From the NCBI GenBank assembly GCA_944472135.2, contig OX235262.1:65348887-65412886 (forward strand): a stretch of DNA of 64,000 nucleotides. The letters run 5' to 3'. Source of the stretch: Trichobilharzia regenti (Eukaryota; Platyhelminthes; Trematoda; Strigeidida; Schistosomatidae). The notes beneath the pieces were generated by a model. The model searched no databases. It had not been told where the DNA came from and saw only the letters and a list, made by a program, of their open reading frames with translations. The position numbers and the translations under genes are program-made. Below are positions 31,001 to 42,034 of the stretch, in pieces. Position 1 is the first letter of the stretch. Each line of letters starts with the position of its first letter.

Positions 31001-33075
31001 TTCCAAGTGTAACATACGACTTCAGCTATCTGAAATTTCAGTAATAGCCGTGTAGTTTTTTCTAGCAGCAGGCTAGACAGCCTCATGCTTAGCTCTCCTT
31101 CTTTTCCAGGACTATTACTGGTTAGAAAACTAGGCGAGGTTTTGCAGTATGTCGACCGCCAGTCAAACCTAAATCACAAGCACCGCTGGCGAGCATTCAA
31201 CCACTGAACCTCTGAGGCATATATTCAGAACATAAATATGGCGGAATTGCATTCTATTGTAGTTTCACTACGGTCACTTTTCAACTATCAGGACTAAGAG
31301 TGATCAAATGTGAAATGTGTGTTCAGTCAGCTGTAGTAGGACCCTGGTAGTTATTTTTTTTTGGTTCGTTTCAAATTCTGTTTCCGAATCTAGATTTCAA
31401 TGAACTGTTCAGAGGCAAGTCGGTTTATATTAACACAACCACATACTTGAATTATTCCATTCGTGAACCTGATCATTATACTATTACATCCCGCTTTTCT
31501 GTCTACTTTACATATTTTGGTGAGCTAATCCTGTAGATCTGTATCGAATTACCACAGAATAGACTGCCATTAGACATCAGAAGTCATTTAACAGAAATCT
31601 CTGGCTCAAATAGACTTCACACTCATTAGTATTCATCGGGTAGGCGTAGCTTTGTGAAAGCTTTTTTTTACCCATACATCATTCCTCACCAAAGTGTACA
31701 GTTTCAGTACTGAGATACTGAGACAACAATTGAGAGTGCATCGGCGGTGGATTTAATTCGAAATCCCCTGATGTTGATCTAACTCCTCTGACTAAGTTTT
31801 TAATTAATTCTTAAGGTTAACAGACATTTACTTGTGTATGCATGTCTCCCCTTTTATTGTATGAGTTAATTTCAAAAATATCAAAGACAATTAGTAAACA
31901 CATATTCATACCTTTTCGTGTTCCCCATAACCATTTGTATCGATGCACAGAAGTGGTCCACCGCTGTCTCCTTGACAAGTATCTCCATCTACATAACTTC
32001 CACCGGCACATAGGTAACTGTTACTAGAATCATCAGTGGATGTTCCCTTGATCCAAAACTCCGATGAGTGTTCTTCTACCTCTTCTTCATGTGGTCTCCA
32101 TTCTTCTTTATAACTTCTATTCTCCTCTTCTGCTTTTATTTTATTCCATAACTTATTACACGACTGTAAGTGTACAACTGCAATATGAAGATCTACACTA
32201 AATAAAAATTAAATTACAATTCTCTATACTACTGATAAACTTATACAATTATCCGAATTTGAATTCGCTTGACTTCGATATTTTAAATGACCAACACCTG
32301 CAACTAAACATGTATACTTTAGATTATCAGTGAATAATTTCTCAGTCATTAGTAAATCATCATTTCTTATATCCATCAGATTGTACAACTGATCTACAGA
32401 TGATTCAATTAATGAATGTTTTAGCTTAATTAATGCAATATCTGGTGAAAAACTTTGACCTTGTGTGAAGTTTGCATGCATGATCAACGTTTCCACTGAT
32501 TTTGTATTACCTTCAGGTTTAAAATATACAGTTGAGTTGTGATGGTAATAATTTAATTTGGTTACTTTTAGATGTCTTATATCACTTGGAAAAAGAGAAA
32601 GAAATTAGGAAAATTAAATTTCATACTTTCCAAATGGACTGATACAATGAGCTGCAGTTAATACCCAATCACTGTTGACAAGTATTCCACCGCAAAGATG
32701 TCTTGGTTTTATTGATTTAAATCGACTCCAGGCATAATTAATTGAGACAAATCGATCCAAAAGAAATCTGAGTAAACTGTTTGGAATTTGTACAGTATGA
32801 AAAAAAGAGTTTTGTGCAATTTCTCTGTCATCTATAGTTTTCTCATTATTCATTTGATTCATGTATGATTCACTAGTTATCTGAACTATTTCTGGTTTCA
32901 TAAAATCTAATTCTCCGTAATGATTGACAAATAAACGAAAACCTCCATAGATGACTGGTTGAATAGAATTGTTATAATGAGAGTTCACATTATCTGGAGA
33001 ATTGTAGAAAAGGCAGACAGTTTTAATGGTTAGGTCGTTATCACATTTTCGGCTCAAGAATTCATTCATTAACAA
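27664..33075 (-). CDS. S1 family (trypsin-like) serine protease, four exons; N-terminus uncertain
   Basis: A probably secreted serine peptidase of the chymotrypsin fold. Joining complement 33075-32627, 32584-32247, 32177-31912 and 27792-27664 gives 394 codons including the stop, with consistent phases. The triad is visible: His in LTAAHC, Asp in SPDIALIKL, Ser in CQGDSGGP. Asp six residues before the Ser (GDTCQGDS) predicts cleavage after Arg or Lys. Oddities: about 115 residues of unrecognised N-terminal sequence precede the domain; the usual IVGG activation start is replaced by something like R-FVSI; the SWG strand reads SSG; and the residue before I-Y-T is Ser rather than Gly, which could narrow the pocket. 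No signal peptide lies in the four exons, so a first exon is missing. Schistosomes have several such proteases; I cannot name which this is. Confidence 0.88.
27979..28011. repeat. (AGT)n microsatellite
   Basis: About ten perfect agt units. Confidence 0.95.
29267..30430 (+). mobile_element. PLE derivative with inverted arms, in the protease intron
   Basis: Left arm (about 29267-29353) and right arm (about 30275-30385) are inverted copies with ctgatgacgtttc / gaaacgtcatcag. Between them, plus-strand frames give [47 protein letters not shown] and, after a frameshift, NYIGQTSRSG. Ends in tcacagtgcccaagtttta, as at 23165. A worn duplication may exist (atcagttcctt / atcggttccct). Confidence 0.85.
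31040..31225 (-). repeat. Degenerate SINE-A-related repeat
   Basis: Phrases cagcctcatgcttagctctcc, actattactggtt and a decayed head near aagcaccgctggcgagcatt match the SINE-A body and head order. Confidence 0.5.
31912..32177 (-). CDS. Serine protease exon: active-site Ser
   Basis: After a 69-nt intron, encodes VHLQSCNKLW, a Lys/Glu-rich insert of about 25 residues that is longer than in standard trypsins, then YLCAGG and GDTCQGDSGGPLLC with the catalytic Ser. Donor aag|gtatga. Confidence 0.87.
32247..32584 (-). CDS. Serine protease exon: catalytic Asp
   Basis: Separated from the previous exon by a 42-nt intron, typical of schistosomes. Contains SPDIALIKL with the catalytic Asp. The donor is probably aat t|gtataag; an alternative nearby donor (a|gtttat) would change one residue only. 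Confidence 0.82.
32627..33075 (-). CDS. Serine protease exon: N-terminal extension and catalytic His
   Basis: Starts after acceptor ttcttag at phase 0 and ends aa|gtatga. It holds the unrecognised N-terminal extension, then CGGILVNSDWVLTAAHC with the active-site His. A possible tiny initial exon (M-I-I-Q, then gttagt) lies at complement 34741-34730 in matching phase, but this is weak. Confidence 0.85.
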
Positions 33076-33173
33076 CTAAGAATTTCTTTAGATCGTCTTG
33101 ATAATGAATGGGGTATTTCCTATTCGAAAATTCAACCGAAAATTTATATTCAAGTATTGGTTTGTATAGATTT

Positions 33174-34059
33174 AAAACAATTAGTCCCTTTGATAAATTT
33201 GAACAAGGCATTAAGAAGACAAATTTCGCGGGATGATATCATTTCGTAGTTTCTTTACAACCGCTTTACAACTAACATGGTTAACAATGATAAAATAAAG
33301 TTCATGAAAATTACTCAGTTGAATAAAAACAAAAGTACATACTAATGACTAAAGACAGCATCTGTACCAAAGAAAGCCATCTTTATTAATCTACCATTCA
33401 AGGGCGACCGGATTATGCAGTTGACAGCTCAAAGACTTCGATCAGCCATCAAACGCACATTCTACGCCGCATCTCTTTTTCTCACTTGCCGAACATTTTC
33501 GATCCCTGTTCCTACGATTAAAGGACGAAATTCTGTGGACCCTACTTCAAACTGTATCTACAAGTTCACCTGCAGCTGCGGTGACACCTATATAGGTAGA
33601 ACTAACAGAATGTTCCAATGTCGTCGAAAAGAACATATTCCAAAATGGCTAGTAAATCATATCGAAAATCCTAACGCGATTAATCTTAATAGAAATCCAG
33701 CATCATCCATTGCAAAACACTTATTAATGTCTGGTCACAAAATCAATATTAATGACTGTTTCACAATTACTTCACATAACTCTAATCCAAGGTTGGTTAT
33801 TAAAGGTGATGGAAGCACTTTGGATTAATCACATACAGTCTAAACTGTGTGTACAAAAAACAATAGACTTCAATCTTCGCCTACCCTGGTCTGCATGACC
33901 TATCTTAATATGATTGGTCATTAGTATGTACTTTTGTTTTTATTTAACTGAGTAATTTTCATGAACTTTATTTTATCATTGTTAACCATGTTAGTTGTAA
34001 AGCGGTTGTAAAGAAACTACGAAATGATATCATCTCGCGAAATTTGTCTCCTTAATGCC
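33174..34059 (+). mobile_element. PLE derivative with inverted arms and 12-bp target duplication
   Basis: Direct repeat TTGTATAGATTT at 33162-33173 and 34060-34071. Inverted arms of about 148 bp (about 33206-33352 and 33910-34056) differ at only a few positions. Inside, 33415-33828 encodes the GIY-YIG end: RLRSAIKRTFYAASLFLT, CIYKFTCSCGDTYIGRTNRM, then SSIAKHLLMSGHKI. No RT. Lies just upstream of the protease exons. Confidence 0.9.
33415..33828 (+). CDS. PLE GIY-YIG endonuclease fragment (137 aa)
   Basis: Uninterrupted frame with the cysteine pair FTCSCG, the YIG-type strand TYIGRT, the following Arg/His segment (RKEHIPKW) and the C-terminal helix region. It ends GDGSTLD, before the usual AEA-x-A-I-H helix, so it is slightly truncated. 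The RT is missing. Confidence 0.85.
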   Translation: MQLTAQRLRSAIKRTFYAASLFLTCRTFSIPVPTIKGRNSVDPTSNCIYKFTCSCGDTYIGRTNRMFQCRRKEHIPKWLVNHIENPNAINLNRNPASSIAKHLLMSGHKININDCFTITSHNSNPRLVIKGDGSTLD

Positions 34060-34074
34060 TTGTATAGATTTGAT

Positions 34075-34470
34075 TGGTTGGCTGGTTACAGGATTTCATC
34101 ATGAGTTGACATTGGTTTGAGAACCGAAACCGTCTGAGAACCACCGGAAAACATGGGAGAACTGAACTTCTGTTTCGCCAGACTAGTTTGGGACTCCTCA
34201 TCAGCACGCACCCACCACAGGGAGTTCGAACCCAGGACCTCCTGATTACAAGACTAGCGAGCTCGCAGACCATTAAGCAACAGCCACTGGGACCCAACCC
34301 GATCCGATGGCCAGCCAGTCCATGAATTCTAACTCCTGCTAATTCACGACATAGTGTGACTGGCACTAGTCAGTGTCTTCGGCGAGTATTTGTCCTCACG
34401 CCCGACCTGCTGAGTCGTACTGGTCATGAATTCCAACTAGAACCCCAGGTAACACTTTTCAAATCGAGTT
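34075..34470 (-). mobile_element. SINE-C copy (minus strand)
   Basis: B box gggttcgaactccctg and A-box region on the minus strand (tgttgcttaatggtctgcg), with the pre-head block aaatactcgccgaagacac at the right. The hammerhead segment at 34158-34212 has GATGAGGA in place of CTGAGGA at the core but keeps CGAAAC. Confidence 0.82.
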
Positions 34471-34729
34471 CATGTTAGGTTTGTCTTAGACAGTACTTTT
34501 TTTGAAACACTATACCTCTAAAGTCCAATATTTCAGCCGTTACTTAAAAAAACTGTTTAGTTAAATTAGATTACCATCCTATGGAATTTAATTGCTCATC
34601 AATAAAATTTAATGTGTTTGTTTAAGGAGACATGGAAATGTACCTACCTATGATGCGTGTTTTTTTATAATTAAAAAAGAACTATTGGACAAATAAATTT
34701 AAACATATCTGATAGAAATAAGTACTAAC

Positions 34730-34741
34730 CTGAATAATCAT
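34730..34741 (-). CDS. Possible first coding exon of the serine protease
   Basis: ATG ATT ATT CAG followed by a good donor (gttagt), phase 0, which fits the next exon. The 1.65-kb intron would contain a complete PLE derivative. It gives no signal peptide, so it may be chance. Confidence 0.18.
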
Positions 34742-35385
34742 CTTATATTTTTAACTATTATTTCTTGTCTAAAATACACGGAAAGAAATTCATCTGTAAA
34801 GAGTCCATGTTTGAGCATGCGTGTGCACGCCTACGGAAGTTTTATCAAATCAAGACAGGTTTTTCCCAGTAGATCAAAAATTCACAGTTTGTGACTACAG
34901 CCAAGAATGGGGACCGTAAAGCAGTGTTGGTTCAGTTGATCTTATATTATACACATTCTGATCTCGCCTTCATTACTAATGACAGTATATACCATGTGTA
35001 CAAAATCCTCACGCCTGTGGTGCTGTTGGGCTTTCTAAACTAAAAAGTTTTATTGTTAAGGTTTCATTATCCTTCTGGCCCACATCATTAGTGATAACTT
35101 CAAAATGTAGATGTCGTGAAGAAGGATAACATGAGAGAAGAATACAAGAAAGCGTATACTTATTCGCCTAAGTCAGACTGCCTATTCAGTGTTTCAAAAA
35201 TATGAAGTGTTTAGCAAGTATTATCAGTTATTAGAGTTTACTTCGAGATGTAGGAACATACCGTAAAATTGTACTGGTATAAATTCTTATCTGAATGATT
35301 TCTGTGGCCTGGATGGTTTAATGGCGATGCTTTCATTATCCTTCTAGAAAACATATTCAGTGCAAGTTCCAGTATTTTTTCTTAT

Positions 35386-35617
35386 TCCTCTACGTTCCCG
35401 ATGGAAGATAGACCTCCAAGCTGGAACTCTGAAGTTTAGGTATTAGGTTTAAGCGGTGGTGTTTATTTTTACGGGATGGGATCACTAGCCTCATACTCAA
35501 CCTTCCTTGTTTACCAGTCTTATTACTGGATTACCGAGGTTAGGGAGTGCGTCGGCCAGGGTTCGAACCCTGAGCCACCTGCGTGGTTAGTGAGCATTCG
35601 ACCGCTATGCCACCGAT
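35386..35617 (-). mobile_element. SINE-A copy, diverged
   Basis: Tail ccttctacgttcccgatgg, body gatgggatcactagcctcat, head with B box gggttcgaaccctg and A-box side ggcatagcggtcg. No clear target duplication. Confidence 0.75.
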
Positions 35618-35619
35618 GA

Positions 35620-36440
35620 ACAAGCTTCATTATGAGGGGAACTTATTAGAATTCTCCGTAAATGACATTATTGTATCTGCTGAGAACCCCTGTTGTGATA
35701 TGTTGTTAATTTATATCAGTACAGATCGTTTTTATTGTCATTTGACTTACTCTTTATTAGCTGATAAATTCCAGATATAGTAATTTGTCTGAATACCAAG
35801 CTTCCGAGAATACCTCGGCATTTCTGGTGTAACACAGTTTAAAATTTCTACATTTTTTGGCCACATTCTCTTAGTGAGAATACATAGTGGTACACTGGTG
35901 AGTTCTGCTGCCAGGAAGACGACAGGATTAAATCCTACATCTGTGTATTAATTCAACCACTGAATTTATTTAATAGAATTTAAAGAAAAAGCCTCCTTTG
36001 AATAAAATATAAAAGAGGCAAACAGTTCAAGAACCACTCACATTGTTACTAAGATGATATTACCCATTGGAGAGTCCTTAATTGAGATAAGATATCTCTC
36101 AGGTGTTCCAGTACTGTTTATCAGTGGCACACTAACCGATGATATCAGTCCGTGATGAATTCTAGCCTATTATAAATCAGATTCCCGAGGAAATGAATGA
36201 ATTCATTGGAAAGGAATTCCTTATGCTGAATTAATTATTCTATAATTGGATGAGTTTGTCCAAGATAAAGTTAACAATAGTCATCAAGTTGGATTTTAGA
36301 AATTCATCAGCACAGAGTAGATTGTTTTGATCTTCAGAAATATAACTTAAAAGGAAACGAGAGAGAATTTTTTCTTAGAGAAACCTCTGTCATAGAGTAT
36401 ATTCTCGGCTAACTTTCTATTTTTGTATTTGTTTTCTCCC
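35620..36440. other. Nothing recognised
   Basis: AT-rich intergenic sequence; no call. Confidence 0.5.
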
Positions 36441-36444
36441 AAAC

Positions 36445-37352
36445 AAAGAGCGGGCAGCTAGGAAACAGGCATTAAATGGACCCTCACGAAAGAATTGGGG
36501 GATCTGGACTACACCGATGGTATGTGTCTGATTTCCCACAACCTGAAAGATATGCAAATGAAAAGAAACAAGTTGGAAGAAGAAGCATCAAAGATAGGAC
36601 TCCAAGTGAACATAGATAAGATAGAGGTGATGAAGATTCCTGGCCAACAGCTACAGCAACAACAACAGACAACAAACATCATAAATGGGAGAAACCTGAA
36701 AGAAACAACCTCCTTTACCTTCCCACCTGGGAAGCATCGTTTCAACTACAGGCGGACGGAACTGACGAGGATATCAAAGCAAGAATCGGGAAAGAAAGAC
36801 AAGCTTCCATTACTCTAAAGTCTGTGTGGAGTTCAACAGCACTCAGCATGAAAAATACAATTCAGATTTTCAACTTCAATGTGAAGTTGGTGCTACTATA
36901 CGGATCAGAGACATGGAGCCGTGTCACGAAGGACATTTGGAACAAACTGAAGACTTTCGTTAGCAGCTGTCTTTGTTCAGTACTCAAGATCAGATGGCCA
37001 ACCAGAAAAGATCAGCAACAGGGATCTCTGGCAATGAGCGAACCAACACAGCAGGAACCGATTGTGCAACAAATATGTAGAAAGAAATGCAGATGGATTG
37101 GCCTTACTCTGAGGAAACAAACCATCAAGTGACATCACTAGACAAGCCATTGCTCGAGTGGAACCCGAAAGGAAAGCGGCGAGTTGGTCGTCAGTGCAAG
37201 GGTGACTTGGAGGAGGTCATGTGAAGAGGAGATGAAAGCATGCGAGGAGACGTTGAGCCAGGTGAATACGTTGTCGCAGAAGCGAACGCAGTGGAGATGT
37301 GTGGCTGAAGCCCTATGTTCCTCTAGCAATTAAAGGAAATAATAATAATTTG
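36445..37352 (+). mobile_element. RTE (SR2-like) 3' fragment
   Basis: Frames give DLDYTDGMCLISH (catalytic YADD decayed to YTDG), [26 protein letters not shown] and SSCLCSVLKIRWPTR. Ends gaagccctatgttcctctag and aataataata. Very close to the copy at 61.3 kb. Confidence 0.88.
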
Positions 37353-37459
37353 TTTTCTCCCATTCGTATTTTCTTCTTTTCGTTAGGAGAAGAACACGTT
37401 ACTGTCACCTTATTCGGCCATAATGACAAGCGCTAATTTGACAGTGAATGACTGTCAAG

Positions 37460-37480
37460 ATATATATATATATATATATT
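37460..37480. repeat. (TA)n microsatellite
   Basis: About ten TA units. Confidence 0.95.
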
Positions 37481-38045
37481 TCAAAATGACAGAGGTTGGA
37501 AAGTGTTGTTCATCTGAGTTCCACCCGCTGTTTTCTGAGTGATAATGTCATCCATACAAAAGTTATATTTATTTAATTCATCACTGAGTTAACTTCTAAG
37601 ACATCTACACGATGCAGAACATAGATGAAGAAAATACAGATGTGAAGAATATGTACAGGGTCTAGGATAGCTTGGTTTTAACGATTAGAGTCCACATTAG
37701 TGGTTCCATTAATACTAGTTGAACTCAAAACGCAACCAGTGATGAATGAATATGAATAAACGAAAATTAGCAGCAAAATAGCGGCTATACTGCCTTCGTT
37801 CTCCACCAGGTTTCTATTCCCTACTCAACTTTTCTGGGTGTTTGATAGAATACAGAGTGTTTCAGTAGGTTTCTCCGCTTTGCTATCCGATCAGTATGTT
37901 AAGAGCATACACGTTGAACTACAACTAATATTTTCTGCTTTCATGCCTCGCATTAAGTGGTTGATTTGTGTTTATTCGATGCAAAGGGTAGGTAAGTAAA
38001 AGTCAGTTGTATAAGTCATAGCTTACCATTACAAGTTAACACAAG

Positions 38046-38283
38046 AGATTAAACGGTTGGAGGCAATCGGTAGGAAGCCTTGAAACTGAGTTTCGTGGTA
38101 GTTGGCACTCAACATTCAGCAAAGCATATCCGTAACCTTCTGAGATATGAACCCGCGTCACCCAGTGCCGCTCGCAGTCAGAGACGTTAACGCTGAGCTA
38201 TTCAGGTTCGCGATTAACCTCCTGTAGGACTGCATTGGATATTCTGATTGGACACTAGTACCTAGTGTCCAATCAGAATAACA
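38046..38283 (-). mobile_element. SINE-D copy ending in a perfect hairpin
   Basis: Minus-strand head with A-box region atagctcagcgttaacg and B box gggttcatatctcag; tail side cctaccgattgcctccaacc. Right end runs into the 38240-38280 palindrome. Confidence 0.75.
38240..38280. repeat. Perfect 19-bp inverted repeat, 3-nt loop
   Basis: Arm TATTCTGATTGGACACTAG, loop tac, then the exact reverse complement. The arm is the SINE-D upstream block, so it is a head-to-head join of two SINE-D ends. Confidence 0.95.
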
Positions 38284-38902
38284 CAAGAAGTCCTAAAACA
38301 AGTCACAAATGAATTACGTTGACAGTGAAACAGTTGGAAGAAGGATTACTTGACACACTCGTTTTTATGGATATGCTACAGGACAAATTCATTCTGTCAT
38401 TCATCCAAACAAAACAGGCTTCAGTAACTAGATCGGTTGCACAATTTTACTCAATATTCTGTCAGTCTAAATTAATATCGACGCCTGTATGAGTTGATCA
38501 CTACTATCGACCCCTATATATCTATCCATTAAATTCATGTAAGTAAACTTGAATTATAGTGATCGTCGATCTACCGAATCCCTATATTGACTTTAACTTT
38601 CTCATACAGCTTTCAAATTTAATGACGAATTTATTTTAAAATACATTGTCTAACAATTATACTGTTTACTTCCGGTGTTTTCTATGATTCCTTCTACATC
38701 TCTATGTATTTCATAGATAAAAAAGATAATAGACAAGAATTTACGCCAAAGAACCTTAAAAATTACACATATATAAGTTTGTTAGCTAAAACTATCTATC
38801 TCACAAGCAGTTTAGTATGGAATTATTGATACTATATTCCTTTTCTGTGTTTAAACTATCTGATTCAATTTGAATGCAGACAAACAGAGTTGGGTGATTT
38901 TT

Positions 38903-39430
38903 TTTATTTGACACTAGTAACTAATGTGATGTGTCTGGTCCTCTTTTTGGTGCAGACTGAATTCTATCAGTCAAGTTTCCAATGTGGCCACCATTCTAGG
39001 TAGCTAGCCATCTCGGTGCACATTGTTCGATGATATTAGATGGTTGTTGGCAATCGGTAGGAAGCCTTGAGACTAGGTTTCGTGGTGGTTGGCACTCACC
39101 AGTCAGCAGGGTGTATCTGCAACCTTGAAGGAACTCATGTCCCTTCTGAGATTTGAACCCGCATCACTCAGTGCCGCCTGAAGTCAGAGACGTTACCACT
39201 GAGCTATTCGGGCTCGCGATTGACCTCCTGTAGGACTATTGTGGACATTTTGATTTGACACTAGTAACTGGTGTGATGTGTCTAGTCCTCTAGACACGGG
39301 TTCGAATCTCAGAAGGGACATGAGTTCCTTCAAGGTTGCAGATACGCCTTGCTGACTGATGAGTGCCAACTTGCACGCAACCTAGTTCCGAGTCTTCCTG
39401 CCGATTGCCTACAACTATCTAATATCATCA
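38903..39430. mobile_element. Two SINE-D copies in opposite orientation
   Basis: A minus-strand copy (about 38903-39247; B box on minus gggttcaaatctcag, A box tagctcagtggtaacg) is followed by a plus-strand partial copy (about 39290-39430; acgggttcgaatctcagaag, then tgagttccttcaaggttgc). Both carry gacactagtaact nearby. Confidence 0.78.
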
Positions 39431-40286
39431 GAGCTGGGTGAATTGAACAATGGACAAGACTCGTAGGAATTCCTAATGTCTATTCTTAAAACAGACAAAA
39501 ATGAAATTAGGACGGCGGGTAAGCATCCAGAACAGCCGTATAATAACAACAGTTAATGTGGCAACAAATAGATGGATATATAATATAGTCCTAATAATAT
39601 AGTCCTATTTTTGAGCAATGAAGCTGTGAACAGTTCGCAGATTCAGTACTTGTTCTATTTCTTAAGAATACAAAGAATCTGATTTCTTTTGGTACGTTTT
39701 TATCTAATTTGACATGCTTTTCTCTGATATCTCTTTCACATGCCAACAATATCTTAGCAACCTCTTAAACTTCACAGTCAATTTAACGATCATTTCATTT
39801 ATGCAATAATTGGCGCTGTCTGAAATTTACATCATCAGATGATAAATGATAGGAATGTGAATTGCTGTCGACTAAAAGAAATGAGGATGACTTAGTCTTG
39901 AAAAAAATAACATTTACAGCGGGTTCAGTATACACATATGGTGATCGAATTTGTAGTATGAAATTAAAGAGAAGAGGTTATTTTTAACATGTAAAAGCGA
40001 AAAATCAGGTAGTGGCGACTTTAACTGGAATGAATAATGTGTTGCCTTAATTTTAAAGCAGAAACCACTTCCAGAACTAGTGAAAATCCACAGTGGAACT
40101 TTTGGCCGATCTATCGCCGTAATGTGAGACTCTTCATGAGTATCGATCAATTATCCTACGAGGGATTGATTTCCTGAAATTCTAGTGAGAAGATGTGACA
40201 GGTGGAGTCTGCCAACCCCTGTGTAATTACAGGTAATTTCTGATGGGTCTAAACAGCGATTGCACTATTTTGCAAAGTGATGGGAG

Positions 40287-40475
40287 TGTGGTTATCAGAC
40301 GGCTGGAGGAACTTGGCCGGAAAACGTGGAAATAGGTTTCATGCTTGCTGGCACTCGTCAGCAAGACAAATCTCCAACCTTGAAGGAACTCATGTATACT
40401 CTGGGATTAAAACCCTTGTCACACAGTGCTACAGTCAGAGGCGTTACCACTGAAACAACTGCCCCCAACCATCTA
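40287..40475 (-). mobile_element. SINE-D copy, partial
   Basis: Contains aggtttcatgcttgctggc, ccttgaaggaactcatgt and a head with a decayed B box (gggattaaaacccttg). Confidence 0.7.
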
Positions 40476-40489
40476 ATAACAATAATTCA

Positions 40490-40640
40490 GTGTGTACCGT
40501 GATGTTTAAGTGTTGGTTTGTAGGGATTTGGTTGGTTTCAGGGTTTCATCATGAGCTGACATTACCATTGGAAAACCTGGGAGTACTGGACAGCTGTTTC
40601 GTCCTAGTCCCAACAAACCAACACTTAAATACCAATGAGA
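40490..40640 (-). mobile_element. SINE-C tail fragment (minus strand)
   Basis: On the minus strand it starts inside the hammerhead (ctaggacgaaacagctgtcc) and runs through ccaggttttccaatgg to the tail aaatccctacaaaccaacac. Head missing. Confidence 0.78.
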
Positions 40641-40654
40641 TGCTCACTGGCAAC

Positions 40655-40965
40655 TGGCCCTATTCAGGTAGGAAGTTACCTGGGTTCCAATGGGAAGTCG
40701 TGACCAGTAGGTGCAGCGGTCGGGTGTGAGGACAAATACTTGCCGAAGACATTGGCTAGCGGTTGCGCTATGTCGTGAATTGGCAGAAGTTAGAATTCAA
40801 GGACCATTGGATCGGGTCCCAGTGGCTTAATGGTATACGAGCTCGCCTTGTAACCGGAAGGTCCTGGGTTCGAATCCCGGTGGGTGCATACTGCTGAAGA
40901 GTCCCAAACTAGGACGAAGCAGCTGTCCAGTACTCCAGGTGTACCGGGATGGTCTGCCACCTTTC
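40655..40965 (+). mobile_element. SINE-C copy, best preserved, with hammerhead
   Basis: Pre-head block ttgccgaagacattggctag, then head with A-box region agtggcttaatggtatacg, ctcgccttgtaaccggaagg and B box gggttcgaatcccgg, then the hammerhead. The tail diverges after 40945. It abuts the minus-strand fragment to its left. Confidence 0.85.
40887..40934 (+). ncRNA. Hammerhead ribozyme motif in SINE-C (near-complete)
   Basis: Stem I strands ATACTG / CAGTAC; core CTGAAGA (40894-40900; the middle position is free to vary in hammerheads); stem II GTCC-loop-GGAC; then GAAG where GAAA is expected; short stem III GCAG/CTGT; cleavage expected after the C at about 40927. The final A-to-G change in GAAA is the one deviation from the consensus. 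Confidence 0.7.
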
Positions 40966-41084
40966 ATAGCGGTCAAATTGCGAAATTGACTGAGAGAATT
41001 CAGTTTGCATCAAACAAAGGACTAGACGTATGACACTAATTTCCTACTAACAAGTGTTCAATCAAAGTAAACTGACAGGATTTA

Positions 41085-41290
41085 GATTACCTGGGTCGCT
41101 GGATTCTCATCTGTTAACTGAATCGTCTAACTGCTCACCTTGTAACGTAAAATTCATGGTCTGAATCCTTGATCAGATTATTCATTCTTAGTGCTAAAAA
41201 GTCCCAAACTAGAACTAGACATCTATCTAGTTTTTCATAGTTGGTTTTAACTGGTCGTTTGACTGATTATGGTTCTTAATTCTATATACC
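41085..41290 (+). repeat. SINE-C relic
   Basis: gctcaccttgtaacg, then a worn B box, then aaaaagtcccaaactagaac and the tail. Heavily mutated. Confidence 0.6.
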
Positions 41291-42034
41291 TTGAAATCAC
41301 TCAGAGATTATGTTACTGGTGAAAACAAACATTTTCAATAGGTTTCATTTTGACTAAAAGTGTAGTGTTCATTGATAAAGTCAAGTAAGTCACTACAAGA
41401 TCATGTTCTGCATTGCACACACAAAATGCCATGAAAATTTCAGTGATCAGTATGTGAAAGAAAGTGAAACCAGCTGACTAAGTAATGCTACAAAGATACT
41501 AAACGAGCTCACAGCCAATACACAGTTATCTATAACTGAAAACACTATTCAGGGAAACTCGAATATCAGTTTTTTGAATATGTATTCCTTTTCAAGAGCA
41601 TATGTCAACAGTAGTTCATAGACCTTATCTCGCATTATATTACTAGCTGACTCATGTTTAAAACGCCTAAAATGCAATGGTTCCATTAAAGCTGAGGATA
41701 CACTTTAACCTAAGAACTAAACAGCAAACGTGATACACATTAGATATTGATTAAAATATTCTCCTTTATCAGTTGCCCATGCATTCTGATACTAATAGAT
41801 GACATAGGTACTTATACGGGACTCATTTTACAGTGGAATACTCTTTACAATGATACTCACACCTAATTCTCGTCTAAGTGCAACACTCCAAGTAGAGAAG
41901 TGAAGTCAGTTTAAACACCTGCTCCAAACAAACTGTCGAAACCACCACATTTCGTGCTGTATATTGAACAGTATTCATTGTACTATTGATCTATGATACC
42001 TAAATCTTATTTAAGGGTATTGCTTTGTGTTTAA

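Noticed and set aside
32097..32160. Internal stop or frameshift in the Ser exon of the protease
   Set aside because: The frame set by acceptor 32178-32179 reads open through the Lys/Glu-rich insert to GDSGGP; stops appear only in the other frames.
40800..40880. Functional tRNA-Thr gene (TGT-like anticodon with A and B boxes)
   Set aside because: The cloverleaf does not close properly and the same head recurs at 18.7 and 34.3 kb attached to the same body; it is the head of a SINE.
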